Assembly (NCBI GenBank): GCA_020354575.1
Contig: CP070649.1
Location: 1-56,507 of the forward strand
DNA from: Candidatus Bathyarchaeota archaeon
GTDB lineage: Archaea; Thermoproteota; Bathyarchaeia; Bathyarchaeales; SOJC01
Length of the DNA stretch: 56,507 nucleotides
Reading direction: 5' to 3'
A program made the translations under genes and the position numbers. Position 1 is the first letter of the stretch, and each line of letters starts with the position of its first letter. The notes beneath the pieces are model-generated. The model had not been told where the DNA came from. It ran no database searches and was given only the letters and a program-made list of their open reading frames with translations. Below, in pieces: positions 34,513 through 43,757 of this stretch.

Positions 34513-35017
34513 CAAGCTCAAGCGCAATAGAATATTGATCATTTAATTTCGTCTTTACTAATTTTATCAGGAAATGCATCAAATCTCTAACGTGAACGCG
34601 TCGAGGTCCGCGCTCATGAAAAACTGAAAAGTGTACGAAGTTTGGTGCAAAAGAGAACCTCAGGAAGTAATAATCGAATTTTAGAGGAGTGTGTTTTCCT
34701 GAATCAAGAACATGATATTGGAGGGCACAGAAAAAATCAAGAGTTGTCAGAGTTTTATTTTCTATCTCAGTCATTAGTTTATTTAGCTCGGTTTTATCAA
34801 GGAACGCAAAAGAGACATCTTCTCCTATTCCGAATTCAAAAATCACTTCACAGTTTGCTGGGAAGGAATAGCTAATGTCTTTGAGCCTGAAAACTTCTTG
34901 GTTAAGGCAATGGAAGGTCGTTGCAACTGCTTGTTGGATTTTCCTCGACGAAGCTCTATGAGTGAAACTTAAGAGTCCATGAATCATGTTTGGAAAATTT
35001 GCGTAATTCCCCAGCAT
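34496..35017 (-). CDS. Conserved-looking archaeal protein, unknown function
   Basis: A 173-residue soluble alpha/beta protein without recognised motif. Segments such as CEVIFEFGIGEDVSFAFLDK and FSFAPNFVHFSVFHERGPRRVHVRD read as structured. It is 15 bases downstream of the p27-like zinc protein gene and probably cotranscribed. The ATG at 34987 is an alternative start ten residues in. Confidence 0.65.
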   Translation of the reverse strand: MLGNYANFPNMIHGLLSFTHRASSRKIQQAVATTFHCLNQEVFRLKDISYSFPANCEVIFEFGIGEDVSFAFLDKTELNKLMTEIENKTLTTLDFFCALQYHVLDSGKHTPLKFDYYFLRFSFAPNFVHFSVFHERGPRRVHVRDLMHFLIKLVKTKLNDQYSIALELATRTV

Positions 35018-35032
35018 GCAGGCATTATTCCC

Positions 35033-35425
35033 TTATGTTACTTTCATTTTCTTTAGTTTCTCAAGATTTTCAAGAAAGGAAGCCAAAGCTGCACTGAGTT
35101 TTTGCAGCTCATCCACATTCTCCTCGTCGCTGATTTTCTGTTTGAGCTTCTCGATCTTCGTCATGAGCGTGTTTTCAAGAGCCATGAGATTTGCATTGCT
35201 CTTCGCTTTCTCAACCTCAGCTTCTTCCCTTACTACTATGACACGTTTCTCACATTTTGCGCACCACAACTCACTATTTCTAAAGCGGAACAGAGGGGAA
35301 GCACAGGCTGGACAAGAAAGTTCTGTAAGAGTAGCCCCTTGCTTCAATAGATCAACCATTTGCTGTAGGTTTTCAGGCTTTTCAGACAAGTTTAAAACCT
35401 CAAGTACTAAATATTCTGTACGCAT
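35033..35425 (-). CDS. Sjogren/scleroderma autoantigen p27-like zinc protein
   Basis: A 130-residue protein: MVDLLKQGATLTELSCPACASPLF is the autoantigen p27 start (here preceded by about 22 residues), and the two CxxC knuckles (CPAC, CAKC) bind zinc. A coiled-coil tail with VDELQKLSAALASFLENLEK follows. Function unknown in archaea; the human homologue is a nuclear protein. Confidence 0.85.
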   Translation of the reverse strand: MRTEYLVLEVLNLSEKPENLQQMVDLLKQGATLTELSCPACASPLFRFRNSELWCAKCEKRVIVVREEAEVEKAKSNANLMALENTLMTKIEKLKQKISDEENVDELQKLSAALASFLENLEKLKKMKVT

Positions 35426-35469
35426 AATTTGAGGCTTGCTCTCAAGTCTGTTAAACAGAGGTGTAGCTT

Positions 35470-35748
35470 GTGGTAAGTAAGAAAAAATTAGCAGAGTATA
35501 AGGAACGATTAGAGCAAGCTACGATGATGCTTGGCCAGATTTCTGAGGACACAACGACTCCACGGAATATCAGACGAGCTGCTAAAGAAGCAATAGATGC
35601 ACTGCAAACTGGAGAGGTAACGGCCGCTGTGAAAGCATCGAACGCAATTTCAATTCTCGATGACATCCTTCAAGATCCAAACATGCCGCCATACACGCGA
35701 GTAAAACTATGGAATGTAATGAGCCTCTTAGAGGCTATTAAGGACTAG
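35470..35748 (+). CDS. UPF0147 family protein
   Basis: A 92-residue all-helical archaeal protein starting at GTG. QATMMLGQISEDTTTPRNIR and AISILDDILQDPNMPPYTR followed by LWNVMS are hallmark UPF0147 stretches. No biochemical role is known. Confidence 0.9.
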   Translation: MVSKKKLAEYKERLEQATMMLGQISEDTTTPRNIRRAAKEAIDALQTGEVTAAVKASNAISILDDILQDPNMPPYTRVKLWNVMSLLEAIKD

Positions 35749-35918
35749 TGGATTGCGAATTTCATGGAATCAGTTGCCTAAGAAATTTCGGCACTAATCG
35801 TTCTTCTAGTGAGCAACTTGATGCTAAAATGCTCGCGCAAGCGTGCAAGCAACTATTAAATACTCTGATTCGCTTTCTGTATCATCTTGAATTAATGAAA
35901 AGGAAGGGTTAAAACAAG

Positions 35919-36029
35919 ATGCCAACATGGATTTGCAATGAATGCAAAGCTGATTATGCTAGTAGATGTCGACAGGTGAGCTGCTCAAACCGTGGCGCTC
36001 CTGAGGAAAAGCACACCAAGAAAGCATAG
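35919..36029 (+). CDS. 36-residue putative zinc-binding mini-protein
   Basis: ATG 35919 behind GGAAGGG encodes MPTWICNECKADYASRCRQV then SCSNRGAPEEKHTKKA. Four cysteines (6, 9, 17, 22) could bind zinc. The stop overlaps a possible GTG start of the next gene. Too short for ordinary gene finders. Confidence 0.5.
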   Translation: MPTWICNECKADYASRCRQVSCSNRGAPEEKHTKKA

Positions 36030-36049
36030 TGGACGATGAGGTGTTCAGA

Positions 36050-36427
36050 ATGGTCGACCATACAATTGTGCATTTTGAGATTCCAGCTGATGATATTGAG
36101 AAACTCCGAAATTTCTACTCGAAACTATTCGGATGGAAGATTGAGAAAATGCAGGGCTTTGAGGAGTATTGGAGTATTGAAACTGTGCCCGTAGATAAAG
36201 GCAATCTATTGCGACCTGGGGTTAATGGAGGACTGATGAAAAAGCAGAATCCAGAACACAATCCTGTAACCTACATCGCAGTTGAATCTGTAGACGAGTA
36301 TAGCAAGAAGATAGAACACCTAGGCGGTAAAATCACTGTGCCAAAACAAGAGATTCCAGGAATAGGTTGGTGGGCCTTCGCCCTGGACCCAGAGGGAAAC
36401 CTGTTCGGCATTTTCGAGAGCAGATAG
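36050..36427 (+). CDS. VOC/glyoxalase-like protein
   Basis: I chose ATG 36050 (MVDHTIVHFEIPADDIEKL) behind GAGGTG over GTG 36029. The 125 residues contain one VOC repeat pair with LRNFYSKLFGWKIEKM, VTYIAVESVDEYSKKIEHLG and WWAFALDPEGNLFGIFE, as in CFP30B-type glyoxalase proteins. Substrate unknown. Confidence 0.85.
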   Translation: MVDHTIVHFEIPADDIEKLRNFYSKLFGWKIEKMQGFEEYWSIETVPVDKGNLLRPGVNGGLMKKQNPEHNPVTYIAVESVDEYSKKIEHLGGKITVPKQEIPGIGWWAFALDPEGNLFGIFESR

Positions 36428-36470
36428 GCTTTAGACCTCCATGTCCACTTTTTCTTTACACGCAGAAATG

Positions 36471-36480
36471 CTTTATAAAA
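36471..36480 (+). promoter_or_regulatory. TATA box of the TBP gene
   Basis: CTTTATAAAA, a near-consensus archaeal box, 38 bases before the TBP ATG. Confidence 0.65.
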
Positions 36481-36517
36481 GGGTGTTCAAACACTTCACT
36501 ATAAGAAGCTGTGCTTA

Positions 36518-37075
36518 ATGCCGAAGACGAAAGCCATAGTAAACATTGAAAATGTTGTTGCTTCTGGTGCCTTAAACCAGAAGGTTGACTTGAACGCGAT
36601 TGTGAAAGGTTATCCAGGGGTCGAATATCGCCCAGAACGGTTTCCTGGACTTGTAATTAGGCTTAGGAGACCGAAGACGGCTACGTTGATTTTTAGCACT
36701 GGCAAAATGGTTTGCACAGGAGCAAAATCGGAGAAGGAGTCCCGGAGAGCTGTTATGAGGGTCGTTAAAGAATTGAAAAAAGCCGGAATAATCATCATTA
36801 GCAAGCCCAACTTGAAAGTTGTGAACATCGTTGCTTCTGCAAGGTTAAGCGGAAAGGTGGATTTGGAGAAAGCAGTTTTCACGCTTAAAGCGATGTATGA
36901 GCCAGAGCAATTTCCAGGCATGATTTACAGGATGGACGAACCTAAAGTAGTCATATTGGTATTTGCAAGCGGGAACCTTGTTTGCACTGGCGCCAAAAGA
37001 GAACAAGAGGTCCACGATGCTGTGCACAAACTTCACAGGATACTCGAAGAACAGCAACTGATATTCTATGAATAA
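36518..37075 (+). CDS. tbp: TATA-box-binding protein
   Basis: A 185-residue TBP with the expected two pseudo-repeats: NIENVVASGALNQKVDLNAI ... FSTGKMVCTGAKSEKES and NIVASARLSGKVDLEKAVF ... FASGNLVCTGAKREQEV. The DNA-intercalating Phe pairs are in ERFPGLVIRL and EQFPGMIYRM. It nucleates archaeal preinitiation complexes. Confidence 0.97.
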   Translation: MPKTKAIVNIENVVASGALNQKVDLNAIVKGYPGVEYRPERFPGLVIRLRRPKTATLIFSTGKMVCTGAKSEKESRRAVMRVVKELKKAGIIIISKPNLKVVNIVASARLSGKVDLEKAVFTLKAMYEPEQFPGMIYRMDEPKVVILVFASGNLVCTGAKREQEVHDAVHKLHRILEEQQLIFYE

Positions 37076-37178
37076 TAGAATCGTCAAAAATGCAAAGATT
37101 TTATGCCTGCGAAATAAAATGTACTGAGGAGACCTCGTGCGTCGTCTTGGACTTACCCGTAAAGTTGTGATAATGAGT

Positions 37179-37577
37179 TCAACCAATGCATGCATACAAC
37201 GCTTCGCGCGCGCGTGCTTCGTTGTCTATTCTCTTCAGAAGCTCCATTAGTTTTTTCCCTTCTCTTTTCAGTTCTCTTTTCGAGATAGTGGTTTGCGTTG
37301 GACAAAGGTCATCCACTACTATTCCTTCTTGTTCGCTGTAGATTACTGGATAAATACGACATCCCAGAGGTCTGTGCCTATAAATTTGGCAGCGACATTT
37401 TTCAACATCATAAAAAACGCAAAGTTCGTGGCGATTTTTCAGTCTGGCAAAACCGTGCCTGTCGTATCGCACGAACTCCTGCCTGTCATGGCTCAATTTC
37501 TCTAAACGCTCAATGTCTGCATTAGAAAGCATCATTTCAGTTTTTTCACAACATACTCCACAATGCGAACAATGCAT
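37179..37577 (-). CDS. YkgJ-family cysteine-cluster protein
   Basis: A 132-residue protein with the N-terminal CSHCGVCCEK and the later CVFYDVEKCRCQIYRHRPLG then CRIYP, the signature of YkgJ/UPF0153 putative Fe-S or zinc proteins. Function unknown. A GCGCGCGCG run at about 37205 and an ATGCATGCAT palindrome lie in its last codons. Confidence 0.85.
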   Translation of the reverse strand: MHCSHCGVCCEKTEMMLSNADIERLEKLSHDRQEFVRYDRHGFARLKNRHELCVFYDVEKCRCQIYRHRPLGCRIYPVIYSEQEGIVVDDLCPTQTTISKRELKREGKKLMELLKRIDNEARAREALYACIG

Positions 37578-37772
37578 AAGCTGATTCTACCCTCACCCTC
37601 CTTTAATGCTTTTGTGACCTGCACGATTTAATGGAAAGAAGGCAGATTTCCGCCAAATGATAAAACTAGAAGAAAGCAGTTATCGATAGAAGAGGCAAAT
37701 GCGACATCTCCTGAAGCGTATTTTGGAGATCCTAGAGAAGAATAAGAAGATTGCATGCACACAATAAATGGT

Positions 37773-38267
37773 CTATAGCACATTTTTCATTTGACTAATG
37801 GTGTTGCAGATTGCTTCAGGGTTATTTGACGAAAAGACGAATGGCTTTCCTTTCCGTAGGATTATTTTCACCGCATCGCCAAGTGATGTTGTGTAAGCCC
37901 AAGAGCCGTCAGCACCATATCTCACACCGATACCATAGTACCTTCTAAAAGGAGCTTTAGTTGGCTCACAGGATACTATATCCCCTATGAGAATACGTTT
38001 GCGATTGAAAAAGCCATAATAAATTAGAAGGCTTTCAGTGGTCACCTTTATCCGTATGCCACGATAATTCCAAAATACAAACAAAACAAACGCCAGAGGG
38101 GACGCCAAGACAACAATCAAAAAAGGATGTTGAATAGCGACACCAACAGCGATGGTTATCAATAGTATGCACAAGCTAAGTAAAGAAAAAAATCCCACTA
38201 GAGCTTTTATCAATATGCCCGTTGGGACCCATTCCACATAGAAAACGTCCTTCATATTAATCCACAT
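37773..38267 (-). CDS. Membrane protein with bacterial-PH-like domain
   Basis: A 164-residue protein with two membrane helices (about 18-40 and 46-66) followed by a PH-like beta domain (IKVTTESLLIYYGFFNRKRI, YYGIGVRYGADGSWAYTTSL, KPFVFSSNNPEAICNTI). It resembles bPH-domain membrane proteins. ATG 38255 (MKDVFYVEW) is an alternative start. Confidence 0.7.
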   Translation of the reverse strand: MWINMKDVFYVEWVPTGILIKALVGFFSLLSLCILLITIAVGVAIQHPFLIVVLASPLAFVLFVFWNYRGIRIKVTTESLLIYYGFFNRKRILIGDIVSCEPTKAPFRRYYGIGVRYGADGSWAYTTSLGDAVKIILRKGKPFVFSSNNPEAICNTISQMKNVL

Positions 38268-38303
38268 CGATACTGATACACATGCACGCCCATTTCCAGG
38301 GGC

Positions 38304-38579
38304 CTATCTCTTCAAAACCGAACCACAATTTCCACAATACTTCATGGAAGCTCGCATCTTCGAACTGCATTCTTGGCACCTAATTTGCGGGGGAGGATAA
38401 AGACCGCGTCCACAGTCCCCACAGAACTTGTTCTCAGCAGGGTTCTGGGCAGCACACTCATGGCAGATAAGAACTCGTCTAACTACACCTTTTTCCGGCA
38501 GTCTCATGGCTTGAAGCATTTGCTGACCCATAACTAACCCAAACGCCATTCCTAAGCCAGCTGAGAAAGCTTCGCTCAT
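38304..38579 (-). CDS. Double zinc-ribbon protein
   Basis: A 91-residue protein with a hydrophobic N-terminal helix (FSAGLGMAFGLVMGQQML) and two zinc ribbons, CHECAAQNPAENKFCGDCG and CQECSSKMRASMKYCGNCG. Probably a membrane-associated or binding adaptor. It precedes the bPH-like gene by 36 bases on the same strand, so the two may be cotranscribed. Confidence 0.75.
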   Translation of the reverse strand: MSEAFSAGLGMAFGLVMGQQMLQAMRLPEKGVVRRVLICHECAAQNPAENKFCGDCGRGLYPPPQIRCQECSSKMRASMKYCGNCGSVLKR

Positions 38580-38715
38580 TTTAATTCCGCTTAGAGTTCA
38601 CATTATAACCGCTGCTTGACGGATATAATAAGATTTTGTGACATACATGCATGAAATAGAATATTCTATTGTTCTAGAAGAGACTTCCAGAAGAGATAAA
38701 GCTTGCAGCGATACA

Positions 38716-39465
38716 ATGCTTTTGGGGAGTAAAATCACGAAAAAATTGCTTATACTTTTACCAACACTGATAGTTACGCTCATTGTAGCCAGTAGTGTAG
38801 CCATCTCTGGACCCACCTACACCTGGGAAAAAACCTTTGAAGTAACCAAGCCTGAGATTGAATGTGAAATTGAGATTAGTGATTGCCGAGTGGTGGGTTG
38901 TCCCGTTAAAGTCCGGGTGATGCTGAAGCTTGGTAATGACTGTGGAAGATCCTGGCATGAGTGCAAGGAATGTGATATAAGCATTTACGATATCGATGGT
39001 GATGGAAACCTTGAGACAATGATGGCTGATTGTCACGATATTACATCTGATGACATTGTGGTTTGGGACCTAGATGATTGGTGGAGTGAAGAATTGCCTT
39101 TTAGGCGGAAGATATGTATACATCATTGGGAAGACGAGTGTTGCTATCAAATCAATGGAACATATGCCGTGCAGCTGTATTGGTGGAATGAAACACACGA
39201 AGACTGGCAACATCTGATGTACCTGCAAGAAGAAACCAACATAACGCTAGGGTGCTTGCCTCCATGCACATGCATGCCTATGCTGGTAGATGTGAACGGT
39301 GATGGTATTCTTGATGTTATTGCTGGGTGCATAAACCGTTGTAACACACTCATGCACTGGTTCAGGAAGACATATACTTTCATTCCAAGCATGGAAGGAG
39401 AATACAAAGTCGTCGTCACCTTTACCACAGAAACCGAAACCTTCACCTATTCCAGTGAAGACTAA
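38716..39465 (+). CDS. Secreted Cys-rich protein with DxDGDG-type Ca sites
   Basis: ATG 38716 (MLLGSKITKKLLILLPTLIV) gives a proper signal peptide; the longer frame from 38638 would bury it. The mature part carries two dockerin/EF-like loops, YDIDGDGNLE and VDVNGDGILD, and many cysteines (CRVVGCPVK, CKECD, CLPPCTCMP), consistent with a disulfide-stabilised surface protein. The end has a CARDB-like beta strand (FIPSMEGEYKVVVTFTTE). No family named. Confidence 0.65.
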   Translation: MLLGSKITKKLLILLPTLIVTLIVASSVAISGPTYTWEKTFEVTKPEIECEIEISDCRVVGCPVKVRVMLKLGNDCGRSWHECKECDISIYDIDGDGNLETMMADCHDITSDDIVVWDLDDWWSEELPFRRKICIHHWEDECCYQINGTYAVQLYWWNETHEDWQHLMYLQEETNITLGCLPPCTCMPMLVDVNGDGILDVIAGCINRCNTLMHWFRKTYTFIPSMEGEYKVVVTFTTETETFTYSSED

Positions 39466-39528
39466 AACCTCCTTTCTTTTTTCTTGTCATTCGTTGATGG
39501 GTCTGCCTAGGTAGTCAGAGACAAGAGC

Positions 39529-39687
39529 ATGAGCATTCATGAAAAAAAGAGTGGAACTTTAACACAATCCTTAGGAATTGAAGGAATGCAAATGCATGAT
39601 TCGGAGATAATGATGGCGAAGTTCCTTAAGCCGTTGAGTAGAATAGATGAAGGTAGACCTAATTCTGAAGACCTCAAGAACGCTTAA
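39529..39687 (+). CDS. Possible 52-residue protein
   Basis: An open frame from ATG 39529 (MSIHEKKSGTLTQSLGIEG) to TAA 39685-39687, with in-frame alternative ATG codons. It precedes the flavodoxin-like gene by 41 bases. The region has no other coding and the composition is protein-like, but no clear ribosome site or family supports it. Confidence 0.3.
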   Translation: MSIHEKKSGTLTQSLGIEGMQMHDSEIMMAKFLKPLSRIDEGRPNSEDLKNA

Positions 39688-39728
39688 GAGTTCGTTTTGA
39701 AACTGAAGATGTAGGGGTTTAGGTGAAA

Positions 39729-40193
39729 ATGGGGGACAAGACTCTTGTGGCTTTTGCTACTAAAGGTGGAGCAACAAAAGAAGCATCTGAAATCATCACT
39801 GATGTTCTAAAAGAGAAGTACAAGTTTACAGTTGACTTGGTTAACTTGAAGAAGAATTCACCGAACCTCGAAGAATACGATAATATTGTTATAGGCGGTG
39901 GAGTTCGAGTTGGAAAAGTCTATGATGAAGCTTTGAAGTTTCTCAAGCAAGACTTTGGAGATAGAAAAATAGCATTCTTTGTATGCTCTGGAGATGCTGG
40001 AGACCCCAATAAGTATGAAGAGGCATGCATGAAATATATTACTAATGTGTTGGCGAATTATCCAAATGTCAAAACCGTAGCCACGGAAGCGTTTGGTGGT
40101 CGCATGAAAATGCTGTGGAAAACAGTTCTTGACAACTTTGACCAAGCAAAGATTCGTGCTTGGGCTGAAAAACTTGGAAGCAAGTTAACATAG
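39729..40193 (+). CDS. Flavodoxin-domain protein
   Basis: Start ATG 39729 behind AGGTGA, with GTG 39723 as alternative. The 154 residues form a flavodoxin fold: LVAFATKGGATKEASEIITD (FMN loop), YDNIVIGGGVRVGKVYDEA and FFVCSGDAGD, close to HemG-type/Flavodoxin_5 proteins. Probably a quinone or protoporphyrinogen-oxidase-like FMN protein. Confidence 0.82.
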   Translation: MGDKTLVAFATKGGATKEASEIITDVLKEKYKFTVDLVNLKKNSPNLEEYDNIVIGGGVRVGKVYDEALKFLKQDFGDRKIAFFVCSGDAGDPNKYEEACMKYITNVLANYPNVKTVATEAFGGRMKMLWKTVLDNFDQAKIRAWAEKLGSKLT

Positions 40194-40310
40194 AAAAAGA
40201 GAGCACTACCCTGAAGGAACCTGAGTTAGAATCCTTGGGAACTTATGGTTTGTGAACAAAGGTTCTAAGGCTATACAGAATCAATAATAGTTCCAAATGA
40301 GTGGAGTATA

Positions 40311-42221
40311 TTGGGAGAGCATGTGAGAAGAGTATCCGCCTTACTTGTGCTGACTTTGCTGCTTTTCAGTCTCTTTGGCTTTTCACTGAATATTCAACCA
40401 GTGAAAGGGGCGGAGACTATCTACATAAATGCAGATGGCTCCATTATCCCCATAACTGCAAATATTACCAGCATTGACAACAGAACCTACACATTAACTG
40501 ATGACATCTTCTATTCTGGAAACACAACAGCTATCATCATAGAAAAGGATGACATTGTCTTTGATGGAATGGGACATGTATTACAAGGGGATGGTTCACA
40601 TTATTCAATTGGAATCAAGCTTTTCACCAGAACCAATGTTACAATAAGAAATGTTGAGATTAGAGCCCTCGACACCGCAATTTCACTGTCTGATTCATCA
40701 AACATCACGATTCACCACTGCGAAATAAGGGAAAATGGCTGGCATGGTGTTTTACTCCGAAATTCCACAAATAATATAATCTCAACAAACTGGTTCTTCT
40801 TCAACCCACGGGGTATCCAATTAATTTCCTCTTCAAGCAACCTGATATCTGAGAACATAATGGAATTTAACCATTGGTGTATTTACCTGCAAGCTTCAAG
40901 CAACAACGTTATTAATCGTAATGCGATGACGAGAAGTCAAAACTATCAATTTCGTCTCTCTGGTTCCCCGGGCAACCAGATATTTGAAAATAACGTGACA
41001 GAGCATTACCGTTATGGAGCTTACCTGCAGAACTCATCAAGTAACAAATTTAGAAACAATACTTTTACCTCAGGGGGTTGGCATTTCTGGGTTTCTGGCT
41101 CTGCCCTGCCTCACTTTGTAAACGACATTGACCAATCCAACACAGTTGAGAATAAACCAGTTTATTATTGGACTAATAAGCAAAACGAAACAGTTCCAGA
41201 AGACGCTGGTTTCGTGGCTTTAGTAAATTGCACTAACATAATGGTTCAGAACCTATCAATTACTGAGAACGGTCAAGCCCTGCTTCTAGCTGGCACAAGA
41301 AACTCCACCATAATCAGGAACACCTTCGCAGGGAACATCTATGGAATTGACCTTTGGTTATCTTCACACAATCTTATCTCGGAGAATAACATAACAAACA
41401 ACGAGGTTGGGATAGAAGCTAGCAATTCCTCAAACAATCGCATATCCAATAATAGACTGGCAGATAATTACGATTATGATATTGAAGCATTTTACTCTTC
41501 CAATAACTTGATTTCCAAAAATGACATCCAAAGTGAAAATGATGGTCTTCAATTCTATCATTCCATGAATAACACCTTATACAAGAACAACTTAACTGGC
41601 TCCCACGTCTCTTGGGATGCTGGCATTATACTTCTGTACAACTCTTCAAACACTAACATCTACGGGAATAACATTACTTCATATGGATGGGTTGGAATCC
41701 TATTAGACTATACATTTCACAACAGAATTGTGGGGAATATGATAGGAAACAATGGACATGGCATATGGATGGGAATCACTGCCAGCAACGAAATCTTCCA
41801 CAACTGCTTCATCAATAACACAATACAAGCCAAATTTGGGATGGCTGTTCTTAGTGACGTTAACCTTTGGGATAATGACTATCCTTCAGGGGGCAACTAT
41901 TGGGACAATTACAACGGCACAGACTTTCTCAACGGGTCCTCTCAGAATGAGAGCGGTACTGATGGAATTGGAGACACACCTTACATCATTGATGAGAATA
42001 ATCTTGACAGGTATCCTCTGACGGTTCCTTTTGGTCAACTCGTTTGGGATGTTAACGGAGATAGTTATGTGGGAATTGATGATATTATTTCAGCTGCTGA
42101 GCATTTTGGGCAAGACCCCACTCACCTAGACTGGGATTCTCGTTGTGACATAAACAGAGACCAATATGTAGGCATTGATGACATTGTTTCAGTTGCCGAA
42201 CACTTCGGAGAATCCATCTAG
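40311..42221 (+). CDS. Secreted parallel beta-helix protein with dockerin-like end
   Basis: A 636-residue exported protein starting at TTG behind TGGAG. Signal peptide (SALLVLTLLLFSLFGFSLNI), then NosD/PbH1-type right-handed beta-helix repeats (NNIISTNWF..., SSNNLISKN..., NTTIIRNTF-like rungs) and a C-terminal pair of dockerin-like loops, DVNGDSYVGIDDIISAAEHFG and DINRDQYVGIDDIVSVAEHFG. Many N-x-S/T sites suggest surface glycosylation. It may bind or cleave polysaccharide; no cohesin partner is in the window. Confidence 0.85.
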   Translation: MGEHVRRVSALLVLTLLLFSLFGFSLNIQPVKGAETIYINADGSIIPITANITSIDNRTYTLTDDIFYSGNTTAIIIEKDDIVFDGMGHVLQGDGSHYSIGIKLFTRTNVTIRNVEIRALDTAISLSDSSNITIHHCEIRENGWHGVLLRNSTNNIISTNWFFFNPRGIQLISSSSNLISENIMEFNHWCIYLQASSNNVINRNAMTRSQNYQFRLSGSPGNQIFENNVTEHYRYGAYLQNSSSNKFRNNTFTSGGWHFWVSGSALPHFVNDIDQSNTVENKPVYYWTNKQNETVPEDAGFVALVNCTNIMVQNLSITENGQALLLAGTRNSTIIRNTFAGNIYGIDLWLSSHNLISENNITNNEVGIEASNSSNNRISNNRLADNYDYDIEAFYSSNNLISKNDIQSENDGLQFYHSMNNTLYKNNLTGSHVSWDAGIILLYNSSNTNIYGNNITSYGWVGILLDYTFHNRIVGNMIGNNGHGIWMGITASNEIFHNCFINNTIQAKFGMAVLSDVNLWDNDYPSGGNYWDNYNGTDFLNGSSQNESGTDGIGDTPYIIDENNLDRYPLTVPFGQLVWDVNGDSYVGIDDIISAAEHFGQDPTHLDWDSRCDINRDQYVGIDDIVSVAEHFGESI

Positions 42222-42258
42222 CTGCCTTGGATGAATGCAGGTTTTTTCTAAACTATTC

Positions 42259-42270
42259 TGCATGCATGCA
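42259..42270. repeat. Self-complementary TGCATGCATGCA
   Basis: A 12-base palindrome in the gap after the beta-helix gene, about 35 bases before a TATA box. Confidence 0.45.
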
Positions 42271-42306
42271 AGTCAACTCTCGGAGATTGCGAGGGTGTCA
42301 AAATAG

Positions 42307-42316
42307 TATATATAAA
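42307..42316 (+). promoter_or_regulatory. TATA box of the FAD oxidoreductase gene
   Basis: TATATATAAA, 53 bases before the TTG at 42369. Confidence 0.55.
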
Positions 42317-42368
42317 CTTTTATGGTAGTTAGTCTATTCTGTGTAAGGCTTTGATGGATTGATGTCAT

Positions 42369-43757
42369 TTGAAGTATGATGTTATAGTTGTGGGCGCTGG
42401 ACCAGCTGGTATCTTTTCAGCTTTAGAACTTGTAGAAAATACGTCCCTTAACATACTGATTTTAGATAAGGGCACGGATCTCGATAAACGTAAGTGTCCT
42501 GCTAGTCGAGGGTTTGGCTGTTTAAATTGCGATCCATGTAATGTGCTCCATGGCTGGGGTGGAGCTGGCGCGTTTAGCGATGGGAAATTAACGCTTTCTA
42601 CCGAGGTGGGCGGTTGGCTTGGCAAATTTGTTAGTGAAAAAAACCTTCAAGGGCTAATTGGGTATGTCGATAAGGTTTATACACGGTTTGGGGCTCCAAA
42701 CAATGTTTATGGTGGTGAGGTGGATCAGGTTGAGGAGATTGAACGACAAGCGTCTCTAGTTGGCTTGAAGTTGGTCCATCAAAAGGTTCGTCATATGGGT
42801 ACCGAGAAATGCACGGAGACTTTGCGTAAGATGAGGGATTTCTTGAACGGAAAAGTGGAGGTAAGAACTAGGAGTGAGGTCAAAGGGCTTCTTATAGGAA
42901 ATGGCTGTGTTAAGGGAGTAGAAACGATTAATGGTGAAAAGCTCCTGGCAAAATATGTAGTTGTTGCCCCTGGACGAAGTGGCGCAGAATGGTTGAAAGT
43001 CGAAGCTCAAGCTTTGGGTTTGAAGACTTTGAATAACCCAGTTGATGTGGGGGTTCGTGTAGAAGTTCAGGCATCGATCTTAGAGAAGCTGACTCGTATT
43101 TTGTATGAGCCAAAACTGGTTTACTATTCGAGGTTTTTTGATGATATTGTGCGGACGTTCTGTGTTGCTCCCTATGGAGAGGTAATTACTGAATCTTATG
43201 ATGGTGTTTTGACCGTGAATGGACAGAGCTATGCAGAGCGCAAAACTGGAAATACAAATTTTGCCATTCTGGTGAGTACAAGTTTTACTGAACCCTTTAG
43301 GGAGCCAATTGCATATGGGAAATATATTGCCCGATTGACTAATTTGCTTAGTGGAGGTATTATTGTGCAACGATTGGGCGATTTGGATGCAGGACGGCGA
43401 TCGACGGATGAACGGGTTTCCCGAAGCACTGTTGTACCTACGCTCAAGAGTGCCACACCAGGGGATTTGAGTTTCGTTTTGCCCTATCGATATTTAGCGG
43501 ACATTCGAGAGATGCTGCGAGTTTTAGATAAAATTGCGCCGGGAGTTGCTGCGAGTGACACATTGTTATATGGGGTGGAAGTGAAGTTTTATTCTTCAAG
43601 ACTTGCGTTGAACGAGTGTTTAGAGACGCCGATCAAGAATTTATTTACGATTGGCGATGGAGCAGGACTGACAAGGGGACTCATTCAAGCGTCCGTCTCT
43701 GGTGTGATCGCAGCAAAGCAAATCGCAAAAAGAGAAAAACATTTGAAAGCAGATTAG
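42369..43757 (+). CDS. FAD-dependent oxidoreductase (COG2509-like)
   Basis: A 462-residue flavoprotein starting at TTG. The Rossmann FAD loop is DVIVVGAGPAGIFSALEL, followed by CPASRGFGCLNCDPCNVLHG with four cysteines, the GWGGAGAFSDGKL block and the late FTIGDGAGLTRGLIQASVSG, typical of COG2509 dehydrogenases. Substrate unknown; the cysteines may serve a cluster or redox function. Confidence 0.88.
   Translation: MKYDVIVVGAGPAGIFSALELVENTSLNILILDKGTDLDKRKCPASRGFGCLNCDPCNVLHGWGGAGAFSDGKLTLSTEVGGWLGKFVSEKNLQGLIGYVDKVYTRFGAPNNVYGGEVDQVEEIERQASLVGLKLVHQKVRHMGTEKCTETLRKMRDFLNGKVEVRTRSEVKGLLIGNGCVKGVETINGEKLLAKYVVVAPGRSGAEWLKVEAQALGLKTLNNPVDVGVRVEVQASILEKLTRILYEPKLVYYSRFFDDIVRTFCVAPYGEVITESYDGVLTVNGQSYAERKTGNTNFAILVSTSFTEPFREPIAYGKYIARLTNLLSGGIIVQRLGDLDAGRRSTDERVSRSTVVPTLKSATPGDLSFVLPYRYLADIREMLRVLDKIAPGVAASDTLLYGVEVKFYSSRLALNECLETPIKNLFTIGDGAGLTRGLIQASVSGVIAAKQIAKREKHLKAD

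Noticed and set aside
37200-37215. GCGCGCGCG run (possible Z-DNA)
   Set aside because: Lies in codons of the YkgJ gene and is short; explained by Arg/Ala codons.
37699-37767. 22-codon ORF MRHLLKRILEILEKNKKIAC
   Set aside because: No clear ribosome site and very short; probably chance.
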